Below are positions 1 through 5,512 of a stretch of DNA of 13,521 bases, piece by piece (positions within the stretch are counted from its first letter, which is position 1; the number at the start of each line of letters is the position of its first letter). A model generated the notes under the pieces. It searched no databases. It had not been told where the DNA came from and was given only the letters and a program-made list of their open reading frames with translations. The position numbers and the translations under genes were made by a program. The DNA is from DASTGO01 sp035719045 (GTDB lineage Bacteria; Actinomycetota; Actinomycetes; Actinomycetales; Kineosporiaceae). Where the stretch lies: the NCBI GenBank assembly GCA_035719045.1, contig DASTGO010000013.1, positions 1-13,521 of the forward strand, in the 5' to 3' direction.

Positions 1-1198
1 GGGGTGGCCGCCTGGCCTGCCGGCTGATCCGGGCGTCGAGGTCGAGCTCGCGCAGCAGCCGTTCGACGGTGTGGAGCAGGAAGGTGTTCACCTCGGCCAG
101 GCCCGGGTCCTCGCGCGGGGTCACCAGCAGCAGGTCGGTGACCCGGGCCCGGCCCTCGTGCAGGTCGTCCAGGCAGGCCTGCAGCGGGGCCGGGTCCGGT
201 GGAGGCTCGGCCGGGTCGGCCTCCTGGCGGACCAGCCGGCCGAAGCTGCGCAGCCCCCCGGCGAGCTCCCGCAGCAGCAGGGCGACCGCCGCACGGGAGT
301 CCGGGTCCACGGTGCGGTCCTCGGCCTCCCAGCGCCGGGCCACCACCTCGAAGCTTCCGAACATGCCGCGGATCGCGATCGCCGAATGCTCCAGCGCCTC
401 CAGCCCCTGCCGCAGGCCCGGGCCGGCGTCGGGGGTGCCGAGTGCCCGCAGGTTGAGCCGCCGGCTCTCCTCCGCGCGCAGCAGGGCGGTCCCGACGTTG
501 GGGATGTCGTGGGTGAGCAGACGGGCCTCGCCCAGCCGGTCCGCAGCCCGGTCGGCCAGCCAGCCGGGTTCGGTCCGTCCGCCGCCCAGGTCGCCGGCCG
601 CCCGCTCCAGCAGCCGGGCGAGTTCGACGGCCAGCCCCTCGATGGCGGTCCCCGCGTCCCCGGCCGCCACCCGGGACGGGAACACCAGGTTCGCCAGGAC
701 GCCGATCGCCGCGCCGGCCAGGGTCTCGCTGATCCGTTGCCAGGCCGCGGTCTCCGCCGACCGGGCCCCCAGCCCGACCCCGAGCACGAGCATCGCGCTG
801 ATCGGGACCTCCAGCAGGTTCGCGCCCAGCCGCAGCACCTGCCCGATCAGCAGGGAGGCCAGGATGAGCAGCCCGAGACTCCACCAGGTCAGCCCGACCA
901 CGGAGGAGAACAGCACGGCCAGGGTCACCCCGGCGACCACGCTGACCACCCGCTCGATCCCGCTGAGCAGGACGCTGACCGGGGTGAGCTGGACGACGAG
1001 CAACGCGGTCAGCGGGGCCAGCAACGGAGGGTCGGCGCGCGGGAAGGCGGCCACCGCGGCCAGGTACGCGGCCACCGCGGCGACGGTGAACCGGACCGCC
1101 CGGCGCAGGGCGAGGGTGCCGCGCTGCTGGTACCGGGCCGCCATCCGCCCGGCCAGCCGTTGCACCCGGCGGTGCCCCCACGTCGTCATCGTGACCAT
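1..1198 (-). CDS. FUSC / aromatic acid exporter-like membrane protein (3' end outside window)
   Basis: Hand translation of the minus strand gives 399 open codons from ATG 1198 to the window edge with no stop, so the C-terminus is missing. The N-terminal half holds about six hydrophobic segments in closely spaced pairs (roughly residues 26-45, 48-70, 78-97, 100-118, 124-140 and 150-167), including a VQLTPVSVLLSGIERV stretch. The rest is a long charged helical region rich in Leu, Arg and Glu, expected to be cytoplasmic. This layout matches FUSC/ArAE (YccS/AaeB-like) proteins, thought to export aromatic acids or related compounds; the substrate cannot be told. An ATG at 1189 in the same frame is an alternative start. 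No Shine-Dalgarno is visible; CACCAT lies six bases upstream of ATG 1198. The gene is third in a minus-strand series, 127 bp after the acetyltransferase stop. The coding call is firm, the function moderate. Confidence 0.8.
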   Translation of the reverse strand, partial: MVTMTTWGHRRVQRLAGRMAARYQQRGTLALRRAVRFTVAAVAAYLAAVAAFPRADPPLLAPLTALLVVQLTPVSVLLSGIERVVSVVAGVTLAVLFSSVVGLTWWSLGLLILASLLIGQVLRLGANLLEVPISAMLVLGVGLGARSAETAAWQRISETLAGAAIGVLANLVFPSRVAAGDAGTAIEGLAVELARLLERAAGDLGGGRTEPGWLADRAADRLGEARLLTHDIPNVGTALLRAEESRRLNLRALGTPDAGPGLRQGLEALEHSAIAIRGMFGSFEVVARRWEAEDRTVDPDSRAAVALLLRELAGGLRSFGRLVRQEADPAEPPPDPAPLQACLDDLHEGRARVTDLLLVTPREDPGLAEVNTFLLHTVERLLRELDLDARISRQARRPP

Positions 1199-1204
1199 CC
1201 CGTC

Positions 1205-1210
1205 ATGGTG
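1205..1210 (-). promoter_or_regulatory. Weak -10 candidate for the FUSC-like gene
   Basis: CACCAT lies exactly six bases before ATG 1198. It has the A at position 2 and T at position 6 seen in the other leaderless-type promoters of this window, but lacks the first T. No convincing -35 element is seen. It is the weakest member of the series. Confidence 0.3.
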
Positions 1211-1258
1211 GAAGCGGGCCCGGCCGAGTACCCGGCCGGGCCGGTCCGCCTGCTCTGT

Positions 1259-1284
1259 GACCCCGGCTCAACGGCGGCGGGGTC
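1259..1284 (-). terminator. Possible weak stem-loop after the acetyltransferase gene
   Basis: GACCCCG (1259-1265) and CGGGGTC (1278-1284) form a 7-bp stem with a 12-base loop, about 40 bp beyond the GNAT stop codon on the minus strand. There is no T-tract. In DNA this GC-rich it could be chance. Confidence 0.25.
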
Positions 1285-1325
1285 GTCGGCGACGGGGTTG
1301 GCTGCCCAGGGCAGGCGGTGGGTGG

Positions 1326-1811
1326 TCAGTTGCGCTGGGACAGGCCGAGCCGGAAGTGCATGAGTGGATGTCCCGGCCCGTCATACCCCTCGACCGGACC
1401 CTCGACGGCAAATCCCATCCGGGTGTGGAAGGCGATCGAGGCCTGGTTCACCGGGGAGGTCACCGCGCTCACCCCGGTGCAGCCGTGTGCGCGGGCCAGG
1501 TCGAAGAACCGCTGGTAGAGGGCACGGCCCAGCCCCGTGCCGCGATGTCCGGGTGCCACGCCGACGAAGTGGACGTACGCCTGCCCGGGCCGGGACGGGG
1601 ACAGGAACCCGACCAGGAACCCGGCCAGCTCACCGGCACCGTCCTCGGCGACCAGGCTGGTGGTGTGGAAGTGGTCCAGGAACAGCCGGGGCAGCGAGCC
1701 GAGGATCGGCCTTCCCCACCAGTCGTCGACCACGGCGGCGATCGCGTCGTAGTCGGCCGGGGCGGCCGGGCGCAGGGTGGCCGGAGGCGGCGGTCCGCCG
1801 GGTGGGATCAC
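1326..1811 (-). CDS. GNAT-family N-acetyltransferase
   Basis: A 161-residue protein, about the usual size of a single GNAT domain. It carries the acetyl-CoA pyrophosphate-binding motif VGVAPGHRGTGLGRALY (about residues 83-99; R90, G91, G93, G95), followed by an ARAHGCTGVSAVTSPVNQASIAFHTRMGF segment in two parts that matches the late strand and helix where GNATs close the fold with an N-x-x-A-x-x-x-Y/H-x-x-x-GF pattern. GNATs move an acetyl group from acetyl-CoA to an amine; the substrate here cannot be told. The start is GTG at 1811, without a Shine-Dalgarno but with CAGACT six bases upstream. It sits 49 bp after the ZIP gene on the same strand, so it may be transcribed with it or from its own promoter in the gap. 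The family is clear, the role unknown. Confidence 0.88.
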   Translation of the reverse strand: MIPPGGPPPPATLRPAAPADYDAIAAVVDDWWGRPILGSLPRLFLDHFHTTSLVAEDGAGELAGFLVGFLSPSRPGQAYVHFVGVAPGHRGTGLGRALYQRFFDLARAHGCTGVSAVTSPVNQASIAFHTRMGFAVEGPVEGYDGPGHPLMHFRLGLSQRN

Positions 1812-1817
1812 CGGGCC

Positions 1818-1823
1818 AGTCTG
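1818..1823 (-). promoter_or_regulatory. Leaderless-type -10 element before the GNAT gene
   Basis: CAGACT on the minus strand ends six bases before GTG 1811 (CAGACT-ggcccg-GTG). The pattern xANNNT-N6-start places the transcription start at or next to the start codon, and no Shine-Dalgarno is visible. The stretch is very like the DUF445 start region (GAGGCT-ggccgg-ATG). Confidence 0.5.
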
Positions 1824-1860
1824 GCAGCCCCGGCCGGTCCGCCCGTCCCGGTCAGACTCG

Positions 1861-2751
1861 TCAGACTCCTGCCGCGGACACGACGGCGTCGGTGGCGAAG
1901 CCCGCCAGCAGCCCGAGTAGCACCCCGTAGGCCAGCAGGTCGGTCCGCCGCCCGCGGACGGCGACCCCGATCAACTGCAGCACCACGTAGAGGATCGAGC
2001 CGGCTGCCAGGGCGAGGAACGCGACGCTCAGCGGCTGACTCGTGTAGCCGTAGCCCAGGGCCGTTCCGGCGAAGGTGGGCCCGCCGCCGATCCCTCCCAG
2101 AGCGAGCAGGAAGCCCCACCCTGGGCGCTCAAGCCCGGGACGGTCCTCGGCGGCCAGCGGAGCGACGATCCCGAACCCCTCGGTGGCGTTGTGCAGGCCG
2201 AACCCGATCACCAGCAGGGTGGCCAGGCCGATCGCACCCCCGGCGGCGGACTGTCCGATCGCCAGTCCCTCGGCGAAGTTGTGCAGGCCGATCCCGACCG
2301 CGATGAGCAGCGCCATCCGGCGCCCGGGCGACCAGGAGGCCAGCCCGAGCCGCGCGGCCCGCAGTTCGCCGGTGGCCATCGTGCCGGGCCCGAACCGGGG
2401 CAGCCCACCGTCGGCCAGGTCGCGGTCCCGGCCGCTCAGCCGGGTCGTCCACCGCTCATAACCGACCAGTCCGAGCAGGCCGACGGCCAGTCCGCCGGCG
2501 AACAGGGCGCCGTACCCGGCCAGGGAGCCCAGGCCCGTCCCGTGCCGGTGGAGGTCGCCGAGTGCGGCGTCGATCGGCGCCCAGGCGGCCGAGAGCACGT
2601 CCCAGACCAGGAACAGCAGCACGCCGACGGCGGTCGCGTTGAGCAGCGCACGCATCACCGGCGCGGGTCGGCGCAGTCGTCCCACGGGAAGTCCCAGCAG
2701 GATCGTCGCCCCGGCGACGAAGCCGAGTACGAGGGTCTTCGAGAGGCTCAC
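1861..2751 (-). CDS. ZIP-family metal cation transporter
   Basis: A 296-residue, very hydrophobic protein with about eight membrane segments. Two metal-site motifs are visible: HNFAEG (H157, N158, E161, G162) in GIGLHNFAEGLAIG and HNATEG (H187, N188, E191, G192) in GFGLHNATEGFGI, matching helices 4 and 5 of ZupT/GufA-type ZIP permeases. A polar loop at about residues 100-145 fits the cytosolic loop between helices 3 and 4. ZIP proteins bring divalent metals such as zinc, iron or manganese into the cytoplasm. The start is GTG 2751, preceded by GGAG with 7-base spacing, so this gene has an ordinary ribosome binding site unlike most of its neighbours. Two DtxR/IdeR-like boxes lie 80-120 bp upstream, pointing to control by iron or manganese rather than zinc. 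Metal specificity is inferred from this only. Confidence 0.92.
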   Translation of the reverse strand: MSLSKTLVLGFVAGATILLGLPVGRLRRPAPVMRALLNATAVGVLLFLVWDVLSAAWAPIDAALGDLHRHGTGLGSLAGYGALFAGGLAVGLLGLVGYERWTTRLSGRDRDLADGGLPRFGPGTMATGELRAARLGLASWSPGRRMALLIAVGIGLHNFAEGLAIGQSAAGGAIGLATLLVIGFGLHNATEGFGIVAPLAAEDRPGLERPGWGFLLALGGIGGGPTFAGTALGYGYTSQPLSVAFLALAAGSILYVVLQLIGVAVRGRRTDLLAYGVLLGLLAGFATDAVVSAAGV

Positions 2752-2758
2752 GTCGGAT

Positions 2759-2762
2759 CTCC
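2759..2762 (-). promoter_or_regulatory. Ribosome binding site of the ZIP gene
   Basis: GGAG on the minus strand, seven bases from GTG 2751, supports that start over the out-of-frame ATG at 2764. It implies a leadered transcript, in keeping with regulatory boxes placed 80 bp upstream. Confidence 0.65.
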
Positions 2763-2832
2763 ATCCACCGGGGGCGGCAGTGTGTTCGTCAGCCGGGCCG
2801 GGCGCGGGTGGAGCCGGGCCCGAACGAGTGGC

Positions 2833-2846
2833 TTAGGTAGCCCTAA
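2833..2846. promoter_or_regulatory. DtxR/IdeR-like iron box 1
   Basis: TTAGGTAGCCCTAA has perfect outer arms TTAGG and CCTAA around a 4-base centre. It differs only in the centre from the first 14 bases of the classical DtxR/IdeR operator (TTAGGTTAGCCTAACCTAA). Such AT-rich arms stand out sharply in this GC-rich DNA. It lies 82 bp upstream of the ZIP start, where a metal-loaded repressor would block transcription. Confidence 0.72.
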
Positions 2847-2857
2847 CTTCTTGCGGG

Positions 2858-2871
2858 TTAGGTTGCCCTAA
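2858..2871. promoter_or_regulatory. DtxR/IdeR-like iron box 2
   Basis: TTAGGTTGCCCTAA is a second copy with the same perfect arms, 25 bp from box 1 (start to start) and in the same orientation. It shares seven leading bases with the DtxR/IdeR consensus. Two sites suggest cooperative binding, or binding of two dimers, over the ZIP promoter. Confidence 0.72.
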
Positions 2872-3159
2872 TCAGCGCCGGTCGGCAAGCAGGCGTGATC
2901 CATGCCACGTGCATCGAAGAAGTCAAGACAGGTCGCTGCCAGGTCGATGAGTCAGCTGCCAGATCCCTGGGTCGTTCCTGACGCCGACGGGAGACCCCCG
3001 CCGCCTCACCAGGCTCGAGCAACCCCGGACCACTCCGATCCGTACCCGAAGGTGGCCGCCCGACTGGAAAGTTGCTGGGAGCCCGCTGGGTCGGCCTGGT
3101 GGGTGCGGGGTAGGTTGCACGCCGTGATGATCAGCGAGGTCGCGGGGGCCGGGAGATCC
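2872..3159. other. Non-coding stretch between divergent ZIP and lipoprotein genes
   Basis: Apart from the elements listed at its two ends, nothing is recognised in this part of the 479-bp gap between the ZIP and lipoprotein starts. Open frames on both strands have poor third-position GC (for example aga, cca, gat codons) and no family resemblance. The lipoprotein promoter should lie here; TAGGTT at 3111-3116 is a possible -10 but no matching -35 is evident. Confidence 0.5.
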
Positions 3160-3204
3160 CGGAACTCCTCGGTGACCCGGAGTTCCGTGAGGGCTCGGAA
3201 CTCC
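3160..3204 (+). promoter_or_regulatory. Three half-sites forming two competing hairpins in the lipoprotein leader
   Basis: CGGAACTCC (3160-3168), its exact reverse complement GGAGTTCCG (3179-3187), and CGGAACTCC again (3196-3204) lie just upstream of the ribosome binding site. The middle arm can pair with either flank: 9-bp stems with a 10-base or an 8-base loop. These could be operator half-sites for a dimeric regulator or alternative leader RNA structures. The pairing is seen directly; the function is inferred. Confidence 0.55.
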
Positions 3205-3217
3205 ACCAGAAGGAATC

Positions 3218-3225
3218 AGGAGAGG
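3218..3225 (+). promoter_or_regulatory. Ribosome binding site of the lipoprotein gene
   Basis: AGGAGAGG ends five bases before ATG 3231 (AGGAG core with 8-base spacing). It is a strong Shine-Dalgarno and fixes the start. Confidence 0.8.
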
Positions 3226-3230
3226 ACCCG

Positions 3231-3989
3231 ATGACCGTTCGCCAGGCCCGTCCCGTGGGAGTCCACGGGCGCGTGCTCGCCCCCGCCGCTGTGGCGCTCG
3301 CCGTTGCCGCTCTGGCCGGCTGCGGCGGCTCCGGGTCGACCACGACCGCGACCACCAGTTCGTCCCCGGCGGCCTCCACCTCCAGCGCCCCGGCCACCAA
3401 CGGGATCGACAAGCTGACCGCGACCGAGGTGATGACCAAGGCCTCGGCCGCCTTCCAGGCCGCACCGAGCGTGCGCATCCAGGGGGAGATGATCGACGCT
3501 GGCAAGAAGGCCAAGGTCGACAGCCAACTCCAGGGCAAGGACGGGCGCGTCACGCTCGGCCTCGACGCGGTGAGCATGGAGCTGCTGGTCAAGGGGGAGG
3601 CGGCGTACATCTCGGGGAACGACGCCTTCTGGACGTCCTCGGTCGGTGCCACTGGGGCCAAGACGATGTCGGGCAAGTACCTCAAGACGACGGTCGCCGG
3701 CAAGGACGCCAAGGACATGATGGGCTTCATCGACCGCGGCAAGATCGTCTCCGACATCCTGCCCAAGGACAGCTTCAGCAGTGGCAAGAAGGCCACCCTC
3801 AACGGGCAGCCGGTGTGGGAGCTCAGCGACGGCGCCGGCAGCGTCTACGACATCGCCCTCACCGGCGAGCCGCTGCCGCTGCAGATCAGCAGCGCCAAGG
3901 ACGGCAAGCTCACGCTGACCTACGGCATCACCGTCGACCTCACCGAGCCGCCGGCGGCCAAGGTCCTCGACGCCTCGAAGATGAAGTGA
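3231..3989 (+). CDS. LppX/LprG-like lipoprotein
   Basis: A 252-residue secreted lipoprotein. A short basic N-terminus and hydrophobic stretch lead to the lipobox LAGC with the lipidated cysteine at residue 31. A Ser/Thr/Ala-rich tether (about 32-57) follows, then a domain of about 195 residues rich in alternating strands with short Lys/Asp/Gly turns. The pattern (amphipathic helix ATEVMTKASAAF, VRIQGEM strand, YISGNDAFW, GKYLKTTV, GQPVWELSD, LPLQISS) is like actinobacterial LppX/LprG/LolA-fold lipoproteins, which bind lipids or glycolipids at the outer face of the membrane. Ligand and role are unknown. The gene stands alone between its own leader and a strong terminator. Lys codons (AAG) are frequent in the mature domain. 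The lipoprotein call is firm, the fold assignment moderate. Confidence 0.85.
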   Translation: MTVRQARPVGVHGRVLAPAAVALAVAALAGCGGSGSTTTATTSSSPAASTSSAPATNGIDKLTATEVMTKASAAFQAAPSVRIQGEMIDAGKKAKVDSQLQGKDGRVTLGLDAVSMELLVKGEAAYISGNDAFWTSSVGATGAKTMSGKYLKTTVAGKDAKDMMGFIDRGKIVSDILPKDSFSSGKKATLNGQPVWELSDGAGSVYDIALTGEPLPLQISSAKDGKLTLTYGITVDLTEPPAAKVLDASKMK

Positions 3990-4016
3990 CGGGCGGCAAC
4001 GCCTGAGCTGTTCGGC

Positions 4017-4054
4017 GAGAACGGGGCCGGTGGACTTCCACCGGCCCCGTTCTC
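4017..4054 (+). terminator. Strong stem-loop terminator after the lipoprotein gene
   Basis: A perfect 17-bp stem (4017-4033 with 4038-4054) closed by the 4-base loop ACTT begins 28 bp after the stop codon. There is no clear T-tract, as is common for actinobacterial terminators. Confidence 0.88.
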
Positions 4055-4166
4055 CGTGTCCAGGCGCCTGCCGGGGGTGGTCACGTGGACGGGCACCGTA
4101 CCGGGCATCCAGCCGTTGACCAGGACAAACGCCCGTGAGTGATCATCTGCCCCGGTTCGGGTGACC

Positions 4167-4196
4167 TTGTGGAATCGGGGGCGGTGGCAGCAGGCT
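4167..4196 (+). promoter_or_regulatory. Promoter of the Pro/Gly/Gln-repeat membrane protein
   Basis: TTGTGG (4167-4172), 18 bases, CAGGCT (4191-4196), then six bases to ATG 4203. This is the leaderless arrangement seen at other genes here and favours ATG 4203 over GTG 4161, which would lie upstream of the -35. An alternative, leadered promoter could use TTGACC at 4116-4121, but no good -10 follows it. Confidence 0.5.
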
Positions 4197-4202
4197 GATC
4201 GA

Positions 4203-5342
4203 ATGACCTGGCCCCCCTCGGAACCCACGCAGCCGGTCCCGCCCTCGGGGGGATCCGCCTGGCCGCCCCAGCCCGCTCCCGACCAGAGCCGGCCGACCGA
4301 GGCGCTGCCGCCCTACCCGCCGCCCCCGGCACCCACCGCCGGGCAGCCGGGGACGCAGCAGTTCCCGGGGACGCAGCAGTTCCCGGGGCAACCGCCGTTC
4401 CCCGGTGCCCAGCAGTTCCCGGGGGTGCAGCAGTTCCCGGGGCAGCCGGGCCCGCAGCAGTTCCCGGGGACGCAGCAGTACCCGGGGCAACCGCCGTTCC
4501 CCGGTGCCCAGCCGTTCCCGGGCCACCCCGGCTACCCCGGTCAGCCGGGGTTCGGTCCGGGGTACCCGTCGGCTCCGGCACCGAAGAAGAGGCGCGGCGG
4601 CCTGATCGCCGCGGCCGCGGGTGGGGTTCTCGTCCTGCTCGTCGGCGGCGGGTTCGCGGTGTCCGCCCTGGTCGGGAGCATGGCCGACGACACCAAGCCG
4701 GTAGCGGCGACGCCGTCACCGCGGGTCACCGCGTCGCCCAGCAGTTCCTCGCCGACCATCATCAAGCAGTCGACCCAGCCGCTGGCCGCAGGGCAGACCA
4801 GGGTCACCGACGCCGCCGACGGCCTGACCATGGTGCTCCCCGCCGGCTGGGAGCAGGCCCCGACCAGTGCCAAGCAGTTGCAGGACTGGATGCAGAAGGC
4901 CAAGGTCAAGAACCCGAACCTGGCGCTGTCCAGCGCACAGATCGAGATGATCTCCAAGAATGTGGCGCTGTTCGCGGTGAATACCACGGCCAAGAAGGCG
5001 CAGGACTCCCGCTACATGATGGTGATGCGGGCGCCGGTGCCGATCCCCCCGCTGTCCGCCGCCGTTCTCCCGTTGATGAAGAGGTCGCTGGAGTCCACGG
5101 CGGGGCTGCAGGGGGTGACCTGCGAGCTGGCCACGGTGGCCGGCGACCCGGCGATCAAGGCCACGGCGAAGCTGAAGATGAACACCGGCGTGGCCAGCGT
5201 CACCCTGTACGCGCACATGTACATCGTGCACAGCCCGACCATGAACGGGTTCTACGCCAACTTCTACACGCAGGTTCCCGGCGACCCCAACGGCGACATC
5301 GAGTTCATGATGTCGACCTTCGACCCCAACTACACCGGCTGA
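4203..5342 (+). CDS. Single-pass membrane protein with Pro/Gly/Gln repeats and an extracytoplasmic domain
   Basis: A 379-residue protein of unknown function from ATG 4203; the same frame is open to GTG 4161. Residues 1-126 are Pro-rich and probably disordered, with about eight short repeats of the form G-x-Q-Q-F-P-G (about 49-110). KKRRGG (128-133) precedes one membrane helix (about 134-159), so the repeat tail should be cytoplasmic. After a Ser/Thr/Pro stalk comes an outside domain of about 185 residues with a PAGWEQ segment, like the opening of LpqN/PsbP-type domains of small actinobacterial secreted proteins, but this likeness is weak. The domain has one Cys. Repeat tails of this kind are common on actinobacterial membrane proteins and may aid clustering. 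It stands alone between the terminator upstream and the methylase promoter. The coding call is firm. Confidence 0.85.
   Translation: MTWPPSEPTQPVPPSGGSAWPPQPAPDQSRPTEALPPYPPPPAPTAGQPGTQQFPGTQQFPGQPPFPGAQQFPGVQQFPGQPGPQQFPGTQQYPGQPPFPGAQPFPGHPGYPGQPGFGPGYPSAPAPKKRRGGLIAAAAGGVLVLLVGGGFAVSALVGSMADDTKPVAATPSPRVTASPSSSSPTIIKQSTQPLAAGQTRVTDAADGLTMVLPAGWEQAPTSAKQLQDWMQKAKVKNPNLALSSAQIEMISKNVALFAVNTTAKKAQDSRYMMVMRAPVPIPPLSAAVLPLMKRSLESTAGLQGVTCELATVAGDPAIKATAKLKMNTGVASVTLYAHMYIVHSPTMNGFYANFYTQVPGDPNGDIEFMMSTFDPNYTG
4354..4522 (+). repeat. Internal 70-bp duplication within the Pro/Gly/Gln repeats
   Basis: The segment 4354-4423 recurs at 4453-4522 with two base differences (ttcccgg to tacccgg, cagcag to cagccg). 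Both copies are made of shorter cagcagttcccgggg-like units. The copies lie 99 bp apart, a multiple of three, so recombination between them would keep the frame. Confidence 0.85.
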
Positions 5343-5381
5343 CCCGCTACACCGGCTGACCCGCTACACCGGCTGACCTGC
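5331..5381 (+). repeat. Three 17-bp tandem repeats over the stop codon
   Basis: TACACCGGCTGACCCGC occurs at 5331-5347 and 5348-5364, and with one change (ccc to cct) at 5365-5381. The first copy encodes the last residues Tyr-Thr-Gly and the TGA stop of the upstream gene. Since 17 is not a multiple of three, the TGA codons of the three copies fall in three different frames (5340, 5357, 5374). Confidence 0.92.
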
Positions 5382-5416
5382 GCCCGGACCGCCGCCACGC
5401 CGCCGTCGTTCGGCAC

Positions 5417-5440
5417 CTCCCGGCACCCGTGTCACGGGAG
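5417..5440. promoter_or_regulatory. Palindrome / hairpin upstream of the methyltransferase
   Basis: CCCGTG-T-CACGGG (5426-5438) is a perfect 6+1+6 palindrome, and CTCCCG/CGGGAG (5417-5422, 5435-5440) can pair around it with a 12-base loop. It lies about 60 bp before the methylase -10 element. It could be an operator for the restriction-modification genes or a weak terminator for the gene upstream. Confidence 0.35.
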
Positions 5441-5500
5441 CCGCAGCGGCGGGTCGGCGGTGTGTCCGGGTGCCCGTGCAGACCTGTCCGCCGGCCCGGA

Positions 5501-5506
5501 TAGCTT
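5501..5506 (+). promoter_or_regulatory. Leaderless-type -10 element of the methyltransferase
   Basis: TAGCTT ends six bases before GTG 5513 (TAGCTT-gacccc-GTG), a full TANNNT match with no Shine-Dalgarno between it and the start. No strong -35 is evident. It supports GTG 5513 as the start. Confidence 0.6.
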
Positions 5507-5512
5507 GACCCC

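Noticed and set aside
69..2306. Long plus-strand open frames across 69-2306
   Set aside because: They run antisense to three minus-strand genes with clear family features. The translation is Arg/Ser/Pro-rich shadow sequence without any domain.
2902..3234. Plus-strand 110-residue frame in the ZIP-lipoprotein gap
   Set aside because: It has poor third-position GC and no family likeness, and it covers the lipoprotein leader hairpins and ribosome binding site.
2923..3802. Minus-strand frames of 180 and 223 residues opposite the lipoprotein gene
   Set aside because: They are antisense to a gene with a lipobox, strong ribosome binding site and terminator, and look like shadows.
4061..4070. 10-bp palindrome CAGGCGCCTG after the lipoprotein terminator
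   Set aside because: It is short and GC-rich, with no matching partner site nearby; chance is a fair explanation.
4161..4202. GTG 4161 as the start of the Pro/Gly/Gln-repeat protein
   Set aside because: It would lie upstream of the TTGTGG / CAGGCT promoter, and ATG 4203 has the same six-base spacing as other genes here.
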